Positions 19,252-28,942 of a stretch of DNA of 64,000 nucleotides are shown here, in pieces. A program made the translations under genes and the position numbers. This DNA comes from Candidatus Rifleibacteriota bacterium (GTDB taxonomy: Bacteria > Muiribacteriota > Ozemobacteria > Ozemobacterales > Ozemobacteraceae): the NCBI GenBank assembly GCA_015233565.1, contig JADFXM010000016.1:62001-126000 (forward strand), read 5' to 3'. How positions within the stretch are numbered: position 1 is the stretch's first letter; each line of letters begins with the position of its first letter. The notes under the pieces are model-generated. The model was not told the origin of the DNA and ran no database searches. It saw only the letters and a program-made list of their open reading frames with translations.

Positions 19252-19887
19252 GTGGAAATGCGGGCGGCGTGGCAGAAAATGTTTTTTAATTGCGTTTTTT
19301 GCCCTAAAAAGGAAACATCAATCGGAAAAAGAGCTTCGTCTCTTATTGAAATTCTGGTTGCTTTTGCCATTTTAGCTTTTTTATTGCTTCCCATGTTCAA
19401 TATACTTGCTGACTTTTCCAGTGGAACGCGTCAACAAAAAATGGAGGGAGTGGCTGTCAACCTCGCAAAAGAAGAAATGAACTGGTGGATGTATGTTGCA
19501 AGCCCTTCTTATTTTGATTCTCGCGATTTGACCAACTGGAATTCCCGACAAGGAGTAATTGAAATTGAGGGTAATCAATTCAGTCTTGATATGAAGGTCA
19601 GAAAAATTCCGCTTGAGAATATTTCATTTAAATACCCGGTTTTCGATTTTCACAATCCGTGTCAGGGAGGAGCCGAATCACACATTATTTCCATCGGATC
19701 AGGAGTTACAAGGCATTCAAAAATCCTCAGCCAGATAATTTCTCCTGTTTCAGCGAAAAAGTATCTTTTTTACGATTTCCTTTTGAGAGTAAGATGGCGT
19801 GCTCCAAATGATTTGTCTTTCACAAGCTCCGCCTTTCCTAAAGCGAAAGAGCGGTTTATCGTCTCAAGAAGGGCGATTTACCCATGA
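19252..19887 (+). CDS. Prepilin-like minor pilin (PilV-like)
   Basis: The 211-residue product starts at GTG (an ATG two codons later is an alternative). After a leader of about 28 residues with a CPKKE stretch comes KRASSLIEILVAFAILAF, which fits a prepilin cleavage site with an unusual small residue in place of Gly and Ser in place of the methylated Phe, while Glu5 and the hydrophobic helix are kept. The stop overlaps the next start by four bases (ATGA), so the two are translationally coupled. By order and size it matches PilV-type minor pilins that build the pilus tip complex. Confidence 0.75.
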   Translation: MEMRAAWQKMFFNCVFCPKKETSIGKRASSLIEILVAFAILAFLLLPMFNILADFSSGTRQQKMEGVAVNLAKEEMNWWMYVASPSYFDSRDLTNWNSRQGVIEIEGNQFSLDMKVRKIPLENISFKYPVFDFHNPCQGGAESHIISIGSGVTRHSKILSQIISPVSAKKYLFYDFLLRVRWRAPNDLSFTSSAFPKAKERFIVSRRAIYP

Positions 19888-20459
19888 ATTCAATTCTTGA
19901 AAGAAAAGGAATGGCAATCGCAATTGTACTGATGTTTGTTTTTTCCACCCTGATTTTTGCCGGGGCAATGTTTTTTTTCCGAAAAGAGGTTAAGCGTGAA
20001 AATCTTTTGATGTTCAACGATCTTCAATCAGATTTTGTTGCCCAAGCTGGAATCCAGCACGCCCGAATGAAAATCGAAATTTTTTCACAGGAACTATTTG
20101 AATCAGGCTCCGTTCAAATGGGATTTTGCCCATTTAAGGCTTTGATATCTGGAGAAACCCCGCCTGGAGTGACTAAGAAATCTATAGCCGGCATGGAAAT
20201 TCTTCGTGAAGACTGCACCTGCAAAGATTTGCCGTTTTCCAATTTTGGGGAACCGGAAATCGACCAGATGATACTAAGACAATGGAAATATGAAGTTGCT
20301 TCGCTTTCGGCTCTTTCACTTTTTACGGAATTAAATGCACGCCAGCGAACTCAGGTTGTAAGCGTCGTCGCAAGCGGAACAACAGTTGACCCTAAAGGAA
20401 ATTTGGGACCTAAAATCGAAAAATTGATCCGAACTATACAATTAACCAGAACGTATTAA
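19884..20459 (+). CDS. PilX/GspK-like minor pilin
   Basis: The 191-residue product has ERKGMAIAIVLMFVFSTLIF at the N-terminus: a basic stretch, Gly at the cleavage point and a long hydrophobic helix without Glu5. That is typical of PilX/GspK-like tip pilins, which do not need Glu5. The soluble part contains CPFKA and a CTC cysteine cluster that may form a disulfide. It overlaps the preceding pilin by four bases and is followed 97 bases later by a large secreted protein, in the place where PilY1 is found in canonical minor-pilin operons. Confidence 0.75.
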   Translation: MNSILERKGMAIAIVLMFVFSTLIFAGAMFFFRKEVKRENLLMFNDLQSDFVAQAGIQHARMKIEIFSQELFESGSVQMGFCPFKALISGETPPGVTKKSIAGMEILREDCTCKDLPFSNFGEPEIDQMILRQWKYEVASLSALSLFTELNARQRTQVVSVVASGTTVDPKGNLGPKIEKLIRTIQLTRTY

Positions 20460-20556
20460 AGGTAACACACCATTCTTGATAGTTGAATTGAGAAATATAA
20501 CTTCCGACAAACATCCGAAGACATATCCGAAAGGCATATTTAGGGGAGGTGGGAAA

Positions 20557-23361
20557 ATGAAGATCCGGAATTTTTCCAAAAATTTGGAACTTTTCATTCT
20601 TGTGTTGGTCCTGATTTTTTCTTTCACGCATGGAGAGGCCATTGCGTGTGATCTTCCAGCTGAACCGGCTGCCGGGGCTGTGCCTCCATCAACAGAAAAT
20701 TTTTCCATTCACAACAGCTCATATCTCCAATATTATTTTTTGCCTTCTGGAAGCCCTTTGAGATTAAATATCCTCTGGGACCCTTACTGTCACGGGTACC
20801 ACGGGGAGCACAATTATTCCAAATACATGGGTGTTTCGCAAAAGTATTCTCGCCTTCCTAACTACTATTTCCTAGATGGCTACGGTTTCTTTTCACCTTA
20901 TTCAATGATTGATTTCTTCCATGCCACTGGAAATCGAAATGACCAGGCTGAAGCTGTGGGGCGTGCTTTAGGCCATCTTGCAGGATTTCCTTATGAATAT
21001 TACCCGACGTCTGATGATCCCGAAACAGTCTATTGGACTGCTTTTGTAAGCGCTCCCGCAGAGAGGCAGGCTCCAATTACTGATTTGAGAATCGATATCT
21101 ATGGCAATCAACACGCTGGGGCTTACTCAAATGAATCACTTCTGTATCCCTATTCAACACAATTTGAAGATACTTCCGGCACACCATACAACGGAGCAAA
21201 TGCACTGGGTGGGCTTCCAACTTCCCATCCTCGGTTGAATGATATTCTCCCCAATCCCGAATCTCCTAAATCTCCCCAAGATATCATTTCAGGAGGGCGG
21301 AGAAGACAAGTTCACTTTATAGATGCTGCTCTTTATCTTAACGGAAGTTTTCAAATCGGTGTGAGCAATCCGGGGATAGAGTCTTATGAAGCATTTGTAT
21401 ACCCTGATTCCCACTACCCCACTGAACCACCAGCAAAAGTTAGAGCGAATTTGACAGTGGTAGACAGGGCAAATGGAGGCTACAACTTGGACATGCCTGT
21501 TCCCAATACGGGCGGAGACAGAATTTATGCCGGAGTTCACTGTCCTGGTTCTGGGTATGAAGCCAAGAATGGATTCTGGGCATGGCGTGAAGAAGTTCAC
21601 GAATGGGTAGCATCTTCTAACCCGTCAATTCCGTGGGTGAACCCATTCAATTCTCGTTCCACTTTTCCAAATGTGTATATCAGTAATTGCAGTGTCAGAA
21701 CGGATGTTATCATGACCAAAGGCTCTACCGCAGAAGGGCTACTCGGCTTTTATGCCTACGATTCCAAACCTCCTGTGAGTTCAAAATTCGAATTGACAGG
21801 TCCGATGCCGGTTGGAGGACAACCTGTGGTAAATGTTCCTTTTAAAGTGACATTTGTGGACAACCACCCTTACGGAGATAAACCATTCGAAGCTACCTTC
21901 TCAGGAGGTGGTGAAACCTATGTTGCAGGGAACAGACTTCCTTCCAATTATGAACAGAAAATGGATAATGTGAAGAATAATCTGGCAATTTATTATTATT
22001 ATCCAACTATGAATTCTTTTAAATATTCTTTTGATAAAATTGAAGATCTTGCAGCACTTCCGCCACTCGAAAATTTAGTTTATAAAGATCAATCGCATCG
22101 GCAGCCTAATGCTGGTGGGGTAGGGGGCTTTGAAGTGACATACCTTAAACCGGACTGGTCCTGGAAAAAAGCTTCGATTGACCAGGCAAGTTTAAATATT
22201 CAAACCCAGATCATACAGGTAGAAGGAAAAGATGAGGGAATGCTTTGGACAGTGACTGGGAAAATGTCTTTTGATTCATCAGCTCAGGCGGCTCCCGCAT
22301 ATTTTGCGACCAATAAGGCTGATGGAACAGCCTTAGATGCTGATAAACAGATTTACAGCGTTTCTTTCCCAAGTTCCGGGTTAACCAACTTCCCGCATGA
22401 GGGAATAACCAGCTCATTTGGAAATATTTTCAAAATTTATGCTGTTTTCAGTGATTCAGCTGGAAATCTTTGTACAAATTACAATGAATTGTCAGCGAAA
22501 CTTAACAGGAAAGATTCCAATCCGACCGAAGAAGTTCTTGGATATGATAACGGTTCGGCTTTTGTACCAGTAAAAACTGACGCGTCATATAATGCTAATC
22601 TTGTGGCGCAAGCTGATTCTTTAATTACTCCCAGCACCCGGGATGGCACCAGCAACAATTTCTTCCTCCAGAAATATTCCTATTTTCCAATCAAGGATGG
22701 CGTAAACGATACTTCACTGCCTGAAACTGAAAAAGACAAGAATCGGCCAAGAATACAAGTCATCGTTTGTGACACAAGAAATAATCGATACCATCTTCTT
22801 GGCTCAGAGATTCCCGATTCTCAGAGTTATCGATATGAATATTATAGTGAAAACGACTGGCAGAATTTGTACAAAATTTTCTTCAATGATCCAAATGGTG
22901 CAGCACAGTTAATGGAAAAATATGATCCCGGTAATCCTTTGAAAAAACCTGCATTTGTCAGCCAACCACAGTCCAGATTTATGTTTTATATCAGAGCCTG
23001 GGATAACCTGATGACCTTCAAGCAACCTCATCAGGGGATCAACAAAATAAACGTTGAAATAAAGGATTTTTCAGCTACTCAGACTGAACTGGATCAAGCG
23101 GTTTCTGCTTGGGCGAACCTCTCTCCATTCGATTACACTAAAACAATCAACAGCCCTGTGGTTTGGCAATTCCGGGAGGCTAATACAGAACCAAATGGCA
23201 GTGGTGGATATCGTGAAATTGCTGGAAAAGAGTGCAGCTTGACCGTTAAAGCTGAGGATTTTACCGGCAATTCGCAAACGATGTTTGTAAAATTCGTTAT
23301 TTTATCCACGGGAAATATCGATATCCGAACTCTTGAAGAAAAACGTCAGGGGACAAGGTAA
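20557..23361 (+). CDS. Large secreted protein in PilY1 position
   Basis: The start is ATG 20557, preceded by GGGGAGGTGGG at 20543-20553; an upstream reading would give a non-signal N-terminus. The 934-residue product has a signal peptide (about 1-29, cleaved near GEAIACD), then long beta-rich, Pro/Gly/Tyr/Asn-rich sequence with no catalytic motif. VPFKVTFVDNHPYGDKPFEA at about residue 425 and the terminal IDIRTLEEKRQG resemble segments of the giant protein at 1971-6173. Its place directly after three minor-pilin genes suggests a pilus-tip or surface adhesin, although it has no visible similarity to PilY1's propeller. The function is inferred from context only. Confidence 0.75.
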   Translation: MKIRNFSKNLELFILVLVLIFSFTHGEAIACDLPAEPAAGAVPPSTENFSIHNSSYLQYYFLPSGSPLRLNILWDPYCHGYHGEHNYSKYMGVSQKYSRLPNYYFLDGYGFFSPYSMIDFFHATGNRNDQAEAVGRALGHLAGFPYEYYPTSDDPETVYWTAFVSAPAERQAPITDLRIDIYGNQHAGAYSNESLLYPYSTQFEDTSGTPYNGANALGGLPTSHPRLNDILPNPESPKSPQDIISGGRRRQVHFIDAALYLNGSFQIGVSNPGIESYEAFVYPDSHYPTEPPAKVRANLTVVDRANGGYNLDMPVPNTGGDRIYAGVHCPGSGYEAKNGFWAWREEVHEWVASSNPSIPWVNPFNSRSTFPNVYISNCSVRTDVIMTKGSTAEGLLGFYAYDSKPPVSSKFELTGPMPVGGQPVVNVPFKVTFVDNHPYGDKPFEATFSGGGETYVAGNRLPSNYEQKMDNVKNNLAIYYYYPTMNSFKYSFDKIEDLAALPPLENLVYKDQSHRQPNAGGVGGFEVTYLKPDWSWKKASIDQASLNIQTQIIQVEGKDEGMLWTVTGKMSFDSSAQAAPAYFATNKADGTALDADKQIYSVSFPSSGLTNFPHEGITSSFGNIFKIYAVFSDSAGNLCTNYNELSAKLNRKDSNPTEEVLGYDNGSAFVPVKTDASYNANLVAQADSLITPSTRDGTSNNFFLQKYSYFPIKDGVNDTSLPETEKDKNRPRIQVIVCDTRNNRYHLLGSEIPDSQSYRYEYYSENDWQNLYKIFFNDPNGAAQLMEKYDPGNPLKKPAFVSQPQSRFMFYIRAWDNLMTFKQPHQGINKINVEIKDFSATQTELDQAVSAWANLSPFDYTKTINSPVVWQFREANTEPNGSGGYREIAGKECSLTVKAEDFTGNSQTMFVKFVILSTGNIDIRTLEEKRQGTR

Positions 23362-23547
23362 GGAAATTCTTCTCCTCGCAAAGTTCAAATTTTGGAAAAA
23401 CTTGCGTCAAATGTGAATGTGAGCACGAAAACATATACTTTGCAATTCTAAAGCAATTAATGTAATCTGGGAAGAGTTCGATCATTACAAAACTCAACCT
23501 CTGTCTGCATTCATTGTAAAAATCCTATAAGCGAGGAATTTGAACAA

Positions 23548-25596
23548 ATGAAAAAAAAAGAGAGTTTCTTGCCGTTTAGTTTTAATTTTGCAAATTCAAT
23601 AATACAAAAATTAGTTGTTCCTCATCAAAAGCCTTTCTCACAGATGATTTTTGGGGGGAATTTTTCCGATTCTCATCCCGGAAAGTCAATCATGCCTACA
23701 GTGAAAAATTTAGCAAACAATATTTGGATGATTTTGCCGGAATTTTGGGTTTCTGGGCTTCTATTTTTTCGGAAGATAGCTTTCTTGCTTTTTTTTGTGC
23801 TGATTATTTCTTCTGTAAATGCTCAGCCAGTTGTTGCCGGGCCATCAGCTACTATGGACCCACTCTATGAGCAAGGAATGAAATTGTATGTAAAACGGGA
23901 TTTTGCCGGAGCTGCTGCTTATCTTGATCAGTTTTGTATTCAGCACCCATCTCAAGGTGAAGCCAGGTATTACCTCTTCTATTGTTTGACTTCCCAAAAA
24001 AAGTTTGAGGAAGCCTTGAAACAAATCGAAATCCTGATCAGGCAATTTCCTGAAAATCAGCAATACAAAGCCCTAAAAGTTGAAGCTGAAAGAATACTTT
24101 CACTGACTAAAACAATTCCGGGGAAAAAGCCCGAAAAGATTATACCTTCTGATCCGATTGAGAGTGCAATTGCTCAATTTCTTAATGGAGATTGGAAGGA
24201 GCGAAGTGATGCTATGGCGGTTCTTGGAAAATCAGCCGCAAAAGCTGTTGACCCTTTATTTTCAGCGCTTTTTGGTTTTCCAGAAAAATCTGAAAACCGC
24301 AGAAAACTTGAGAATATTCTGGCTGGTCTAAATGGTGATGGAGTTTCCGATAATATTTTGTCCTACTCCAATGGAAAAGAAGCCTCCAAAAGAATTGTGG
24401 CGATAAATATTTTATGCCGAAGACATGACGAGAAACTCAATGAAATTCTTCTTAAACTCTCTGGCGATCCACAAATTGAAGTGGCTAAAGTCGCAAAAAA
24501 AGCTCTGGAAGAATTGAACAAGCCTGTTTCCTCAATCTCAGGAGATGACCTTCCCGTTGCTTCATCTCCCACGGAAATTAAATCAAGAGAATTGTACAAG
24601 CAAGTCGTTGCCAAGTTGAAAGACAAACATTTTGATGAAGCCTACCGACTGTTTTTTGAATGTGCAGAACTGGACCCGATTTTTCTTGACGGACGGGCCG
24701 ATGAGTTGATTGGCAGAGGCCTTGAATTCTACGAAAAAAGTCCCAAACCTGATGAATTTCCTGCATTATTCTATCGACCTGCATATCTTTTCCTCGCCGG
24801 AAGATTTGACCAGGCCGAGAAAGGTTTAGAAATTGCACAGACTAAAACTACTGATAAAACAGTTCTTGAGCAAATTGGATCCTTAACTAAAATGATTTCC
24901 GATAGAAAAATGCAGATTCAAAAGCAGGAAAAAGAATTTGCTAAAGTACTATCAAAAGATCAACAAATTTCACCCCCGGGAAAATCTGCCTCTGATTCTG
25001 AAAAAATTCCTGAAAACCTGACTAAATTACCTATTGGTATGAATCCTTATTCAACACTCCTGATGAGGTTGCCTCCAGCCCCGCCCAATTTCGCTCCTCC
25101 CGATGCAACCCTGCATGTGAAGATGCTGGAAAACCTCAAATCAGGCGATGCTATGGAAATGCGAGTTGCTGCATCTGCATTAGGAAATGTTGGATATACA
25201 ACTCCGGAAATAGTAAAATCTTTGATAGATACATTTCAGGGAAATGATAAAATTTTGCAAATGAGAGCTCTTGAATCACTGGGAAAACATCGTGAAAACG
25301 CTTCCGATGCGGTTCCTGAAATTTTGAAACTTGTCGAAGAAAAAAAGGGACTTGTTAGAATGGCAGCATTGAATTCCTTGGGCGAAATCCAGGCATTTCC
25401 GGAGCAAGTTCTTCCGGTTTTGATAAAGTACTCTTCCGATTCAGATGACACTGCCGCTGGGGCCTCATTTAAAGCAATTCTTGGTTTCGGAAAGAAATCT
25501 ATTTCCTTCCTGGAAGCCCTTTTAAAAGATGGTACTGATAAACAAAAGGAGATTGCAAAAAAAGCTTTGGAGATTATTCGCGCAGATGCTCAGTAA
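23548..25596 (+). CDS. Exported TPR/HEAT-repeat protein
   Basis: The 682-residue product starts at an ATG with GAGGAA ten bases upstream. A hydrophobic segment appears only at about residues 71-92 (ending SSVNAQ), so either the N-terminus is unusually long or translation starts at a later ATG such as 23692 (MPTVKNLANN). After it come TPR-like helices (about 108-190), HEAT-like repeats (about 205-320), a second TPR-like stretch (about 345-450) and C-terminal HEAT/PBS-lyase-like repeats (about 525-680, for example VLPVLIKYSSDSDDTAAGA). Such mixed repeats are protein-binding scaffolds. Nothing shows a specific partner. Confidence 0.75.
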   Translation: MKKKESFLPFSFNFANSIIQKLVVPHQKPFSQMIFGGNFSDSHPGKSIMPTVKNLANNIWMILPEFWVSGLLFFRKIAFLLFFVLIISSVNAQPVVAGPSATMDPLYEQGMKLYVKRDFAGAAAYLDQFCIQHPSQGEARYYLFYCLTSQKKFEEALKQIEILIRQFPENQQYKALKVEAERILSLTKTIPGKKPEKIIPSDPIESAIAQFLNGDWKERSDAMAVLGKSAAKAVDPLFSALFGFPEKSENRRKLENILAGLNGDGVSDNILSYSNGKEASKRIVAINILCRRHDEKLNEILLKLSGDPQIEVAKVAKKALEELNKPVSSISGDDLPVASSPTEIKSRELYKQVVAKLKDKHFDEAYRLFFECAELDPIFLDGRADELIGRGLEFYEKSPKPDEFPALFYRPAYLFLAGRFDQAEKGLEIAQTKTTDKTVLEQIGSLTKMISDRKMQIQKQEKEFAKVLSKDQQISPPGKSASDSEKIPENLTKLPIGMNPYSTLLMRLPPAPPNFAPPDATLHVKMLENLKSGDAMEMRVAASALGNVGYTTPEIVKSLIDTFQGNDKILQMRALESLGKHRENASDAVPEILKLVEEKKGLVRMAALNSLGEIQAFPEQVLPVLIKYSSDSDDTAAGASFKAILGFGKKSISFLEALLKDGTDKQKEIAKKALEIIRADAQ

Positions 25597-25729
25597 TTAC
25601 CCCGTTAAGAGTAATTGGCATAAACAGATTTTTCCACTGCTTAAGAATACCTTGCACGATTTAACTGGAAGTGCTAGTAATTTTCTATTAAATGGATGTA
25701 AGGATGAATTAACGAAAGGATGAAAATAT

Positions 25730-26083
25730 ATGGAATTTCAAGTTTGTGATTATGGTTTATACAAGGTTGTAATGCTCCTAGAGGGAATGGGAAAAGCCGA
25801 ATTGGGTGAATTGGATGCAATTATCAAAGGGCAGATCCAAGCCGGAGCCCAGTATTTGATACTTGATTTTAGCACCGTTCAAACTATTAACAGTGCTGCA
25901 ATCGGTTCAATTATTCTGGGAAATTCGATTCTGAAAGCTCGTGGTGGAAGGTTGATAATGGTTGGTTGTAATGAACTGATCAAGGGAGTCTTCAAATTGA
26001 TCGGTTATCTTGAAAAGTTCACAATTGCAAACACGCTTCCCGAAGGGATTGAAATGGCACAAAATGCCATTCTCAGAACATGA
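25730..26083 (+). CDS. STAS-domain anti-sigma factor antagonist-like protein
   Basis: The 117-residue protein is a single STAS domain (SpoIIAA/RsbV family). LILDFSTVQTINSAAIGSI carries the conserved Asp and the phosphorylatable Ser region (S55 in INSAAIG). In partner switching, the unphosphorylated STAS protein binds an anti-sigma kinase, and a SpoIIE-type phosphatase reactivates it; such a phosphatase is encoded at 10400-13300. No RsbW-like kinase is in the window, so the circuit is incomplete here. AAAGGA lies about ten bases before the ATG. It appears to be monocistronic. Confidence 0.88.
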   Translation: MEFQVCDYGLYKVVMLLEGMGKAELGELDAIIKGQIQAGAQYLILDFSTVQTINSAAIGSIILGNSILKARGGRLIMVGCNELIKGVFKLIGYLEKFTIANTLPEGIEMAQNAILRT

Positions 26084-26404
26084 TTTAATGGTTGGCTCAT
26101 CCTATAACCCTAAATCAATTCTGCTTAGCTCTATCGTTCCATTTTAACTTCTCTGCCGCTACTCAAAGTTTGAGTTAATAGTAATTTGCTTCCTCTCAAG
26201 GTTATTTTCCTTGAATTATACTAAAATTAGCATCATGTACAGTTTTAAAGAAGTTAAGTGGGACTGTGAAGTTAGTTAATATTCAATTCGTGGGCTCCGG
26301 AAATTAATTTATTCTGATTAGAGGGAAGCCATTTCCGGTTTGCAAAAACAAATTCTTGTTTGAGAAAAAAATCGCAACTAGCGTGATTGGTGAATTCTCT
26401 TTTG
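26084..26404. other. Intergenic region, 321 bp, with repeat D
   Basis: The region between the STAS gene and the ferredoxin-ligase gene holds a dispersed repeat at 26163-26272. No gene or clear terminator was found. Confidence 0.6.
26163..26272 (+). repeat. Dispersed intergenic repeat D, copy 1
   Basis: This 110 bp segment matches the reverse complement of 54014-54121 with frequent exact blocks such as AATTAGCATCATGT and AGTGGGACTGT. Both copies are intergenic. Confidence 0.85.
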
Positions 26405-28924
26405 ATGAATGCCCCGAATTTATGCAATATTGTAAGAAGTTCTGGTATTAGTCGAATGTTTCGTTCACCCATACTTTTTATTCTGATACTGGCTTTCGGA
26501 ATTATTTTCTTTTCAATAGGAAAATTTCAGAACCAGGATGACTTGATCCCACGCCAGATGACCTACGGAAATTTCGATATCGAAGGTCACGATAGTTTTG
26601 TCAATCACCTTTTTACCGGCATTCCTGACCTTGCAAGGGCAAGAGTCTACCTTTTCGATGAAATACACTGGCATCCCCTGATAGCACTTCTCGGAGTAAT
26701 ATTTCCTTTGACCTTGTTTTGGGGGTTGTACAAAAATAGAGAATGCGCGATTTTGGGAATAAACCGCGTTTTGGCACAATGGACAGTCTTTGTTCTAGCA
26801 AGAATCGGTTTATTGCGAGCATCGGGTATTTTCCCAATTAAGAGGTCTTGTTTTGGAATTTTCCCATTCCTAAATTGTCAAGCGTGTGAAATGACGAGTG
26901 GGGCGTGTCCGATCGGGCTTTTGCAGAACCTACTTTCCAAGGGAATTTTTCCTTTCCATTTACTTGGGGTATTGATTTTTTCAGGTTTGATATTTGGGAA
27001 GTCGATTTGTGGGTGGTTCTGTCCATTTGGATTTATAAGCGATTTGTTTGATAAGATTAGTTTGAAAAGATGGCGTTTGCCAAATTTTACAATTCTTAGA
27101 TTTGTTACAATCTTGATAGTTGTTTTTGCACCAATTGCGTATTTCTGTATTGGAGTGAAGGAAAGAAATTTTTTCTGTGGAATTTTATGCGGTTCGGGAA
27201 AAATTTTGGGAATTTTTCCTTACTATTTAACATATGGAGCCCCTGCTTTTTTTTCCCTGGAAAGCTGGTTGGGAAGTAACTCTGTAATATTGTTTTTGCA
27301 AGTTGGCTTGACTTTATCCCTTCTCATTGCTATGCTTCTTGTTTCGGGACGGGTTTTTTGCCGGACGCTTTGCCCACTTGGTGCAATTTGGGGGGCTTTC
27401 AATTATGTCAGCCTCGCTGGGGTGAATCACGATTCTAAGAAATGTGGCTCCTGTGGGTTATGTGAAAAAGTTTGCCCGATGGGTGTATCGAAGAACTTTC
27501 AGGGTTTCTCTGACAGAACTTCCTGTCTGGCCTGCGGGCGATGCGTCGAAGTTTGCAACGGTGCGAGAAGTTTTCGAATGGGTCTTTCCGTAAGTAAAAA
27601 AGATGGGGGAGTAGATAAAATGAACTATCGCTCTGGATATGGAAGCTTTTTCAATCAACTTCGAAGGGATGTATATCTCTTGATCCTTTCGCTAGCAGCA
27701 AAAACTCCTCTTGGAATGGCTCGTTACGCTTTTGAGCAGACTGGCTTTTACCGAAAGCATTATGGGCAACCTCCCGAGGATTTTACCGCACTCCCGATTG
27801 TAAGAAAGAAAGACCTTGGGCAAATTGATCCATACGAAATTTTGTCTGCGGAAATGTCGAATTCTGTGACATTATATGGTGAAACGACCGGTTCAAGTGG
27901 GTTTCCCACTCCGGTTTTCTTTTCCGAAAGGGAATTTCACGCTGCAAGAATTTTTTCCTGCATAACTCCATTTGTTGGTGATTTGGAAGAAGTTCTTTCT
28001 GAAAATCGTGCTGTTATTAATGGGCTTACGTTTGGATTTACAATTGCTGGTACAAGCTTTGGAGACTTTCTACAGGCCAGGGGAGGAATGGTCGCCAACG
28101 TTGGAACTCGCTCGACTATCGCTACCCCTGAACGCATGGTAAGGGCTCTTTCTAGAATCAAGCCCTCGGTTTTGACTGGTACTCCAATTGATTTCCTGTC
28201 CTGGATGCGAATTCTGAAAGAAGATTATCCGCGCGAGTTCCCGATAGTTTTAGAGGAATTGAAAGTCCTTCTTTCCACTGCGGAACTTTGCAGCCAATCC
28301 CGCAGCAGAGCCATTCAAAAAGAATTTGGAGTTGTACATGTTGATATATATGCTTCGGTTGAAGGGTTTTTCGTTATTCCGTGCCCTTGCGGGGAGAAAC
28401 ACATCCTGCCAATTTACCATACCGAGCTTTTTGACGAAAAACTGAAATTCTTGGGTACCACTGGTGAAGGGCGATTTGCTTTCACAAATCTCGCCAAAAA
28501 AAGCACTCCTTTTGTCCGATATCTTCTTGATGATTTTGTCACTATCTATCCATCCAAATGTCAGTTCAAATTTTCCCGGTCAATCGAACCCCATGGAAGA
28601 TGGGAATTAACGAGTGTAATCAATGGACGACGCTATGGAGTGCGGCATTTTGAGGAAGCTATTTTTCGACACGGTTTGTTTGGTGATTACAGAGTAGTAA
28701 TACAGGATAGCAAGATTGAAGTGTTGGCTGAAGAATACGGAGAGCATGGCTCCATAGATTCCATGATTGCCGGAATTTCCGACGAATTTGGCCTGAAAGC
28801 AGAAGTAAGGCTAGTTCCCTTCGGAACGATCACGAAATATAGAGAAATCAGACAATCCAAACCGATTTTGAAGATAGAGGATCATAGAACGTCTTCCACC
28901 CAGGTTCTACCGGAATATCTATAA
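26405..28924 (+). CDS. Membrane polyferredoxin fused to PaaK-like adenylate-forming enzyme
   Basis: The 839-residue product joins two unrelated halves in one frame. The first (to about residue 405) is a NapH/NosR-type membrane protein with several hydrophobic segments, the cysteine motifs CGWFCPFG and CRTLCPLG, and two [4Fe-4S] motifs, CGSCGLCEKVC and CLACGRCVEVC. Such proteins pass electrons at the inner membrane. The second (about 406-839) resembles phenylacetate-CoA ligase (PaaK): it has the AMP-binding loop GETTGSSGFPTP and a conserved C-terminal lobe, and is about 430 residues, the usual PaaK length. The linker contains an in-frame ATG at 27620 with GGGGGAG eight bases before it, so the ligase may also be made alone. 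The N-terminal start is uncertain (26387, 26405 or 26456). The substrate is unknown. Confidence 0.85.
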   Translation: MNAPNLCNIVRSSGISRMFRSPILFILILAFGIIFFSIGKFQNQDDLIPRQMTYGNFDIEGHDSFVNHLFTGIPDLARARVYLFDEIHWHPLIALLGVIFPLTLFWGLYKNRECAILGINRVLAQWTVFVLARIGLLRASGIFPIKRSCFGIFPFLNCQACEMTSGACPIGLLQNLLSKGIFPFHLLGVLIFSGLIFGKSICGWFCPFGFISDLFDKISLKRWRLPNFTILRFVTILIVVFAPIAYFCIGVKERNFFCGILCGSGKILGIFPYYLTYGAPAFFSLESWLGSNSVILFLQVGLTLSLLIAMLLVSGRVFCRTLCPLGAIWGAFNYVSLAGVNHDSKKCGSCGLCEKVCPMGVSKNFQGFSDRTSCLACGRCVEVCNGARSFRMGLSVSKKDGGVDKMNYRSGYGSFFNQLRRDVYLLILSLAAKTPLGMARYAFEQTGFYRKHYGQPPEDFTALPIVRKKDLGQIDPYEILSAEMSNSVTLYGETTGSSGFPTPVFFSEREFHAARIFSCITPFVGDLEEVLSENRAVINGLTFGFTIAGTSFGDFLQARGGMVANVGTRSTIATPERMVRALSRIKPSVLTGTPIDFLSWMRILKEDYPREFPIVLEELKVLLSTAELCSQSRSRAIQKEFGVVHVDIYASVEGFFVIPCPCGEKHILPIYHTELFDEKLKFLGTTGEGRFAFTNLAKKSTPFVRYLLDDFVTIYPSKCQFKFSRSIEPHGRWELTSVINGRRYGVRHFEEAIFRHGLFGDYRVVIQDSKIEVLAEEYGEHGSIDSMIAGISDEFGLKAEVRLVPFGTITKYREIRQSKPILKIEDHRTSSTQVLPEYL

Positions 28925-28942
28925 ATAACGAGGAATGTTGAA

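Noticed and set aside
27560..27640. Frameshift joining two separate genes in the ferredoxin-ligase fusion
   Set aside because: There is no stop codon and the frame is continuous, so I report a fusion. A lost stop through sequencing error cannot be ruled out without reads.
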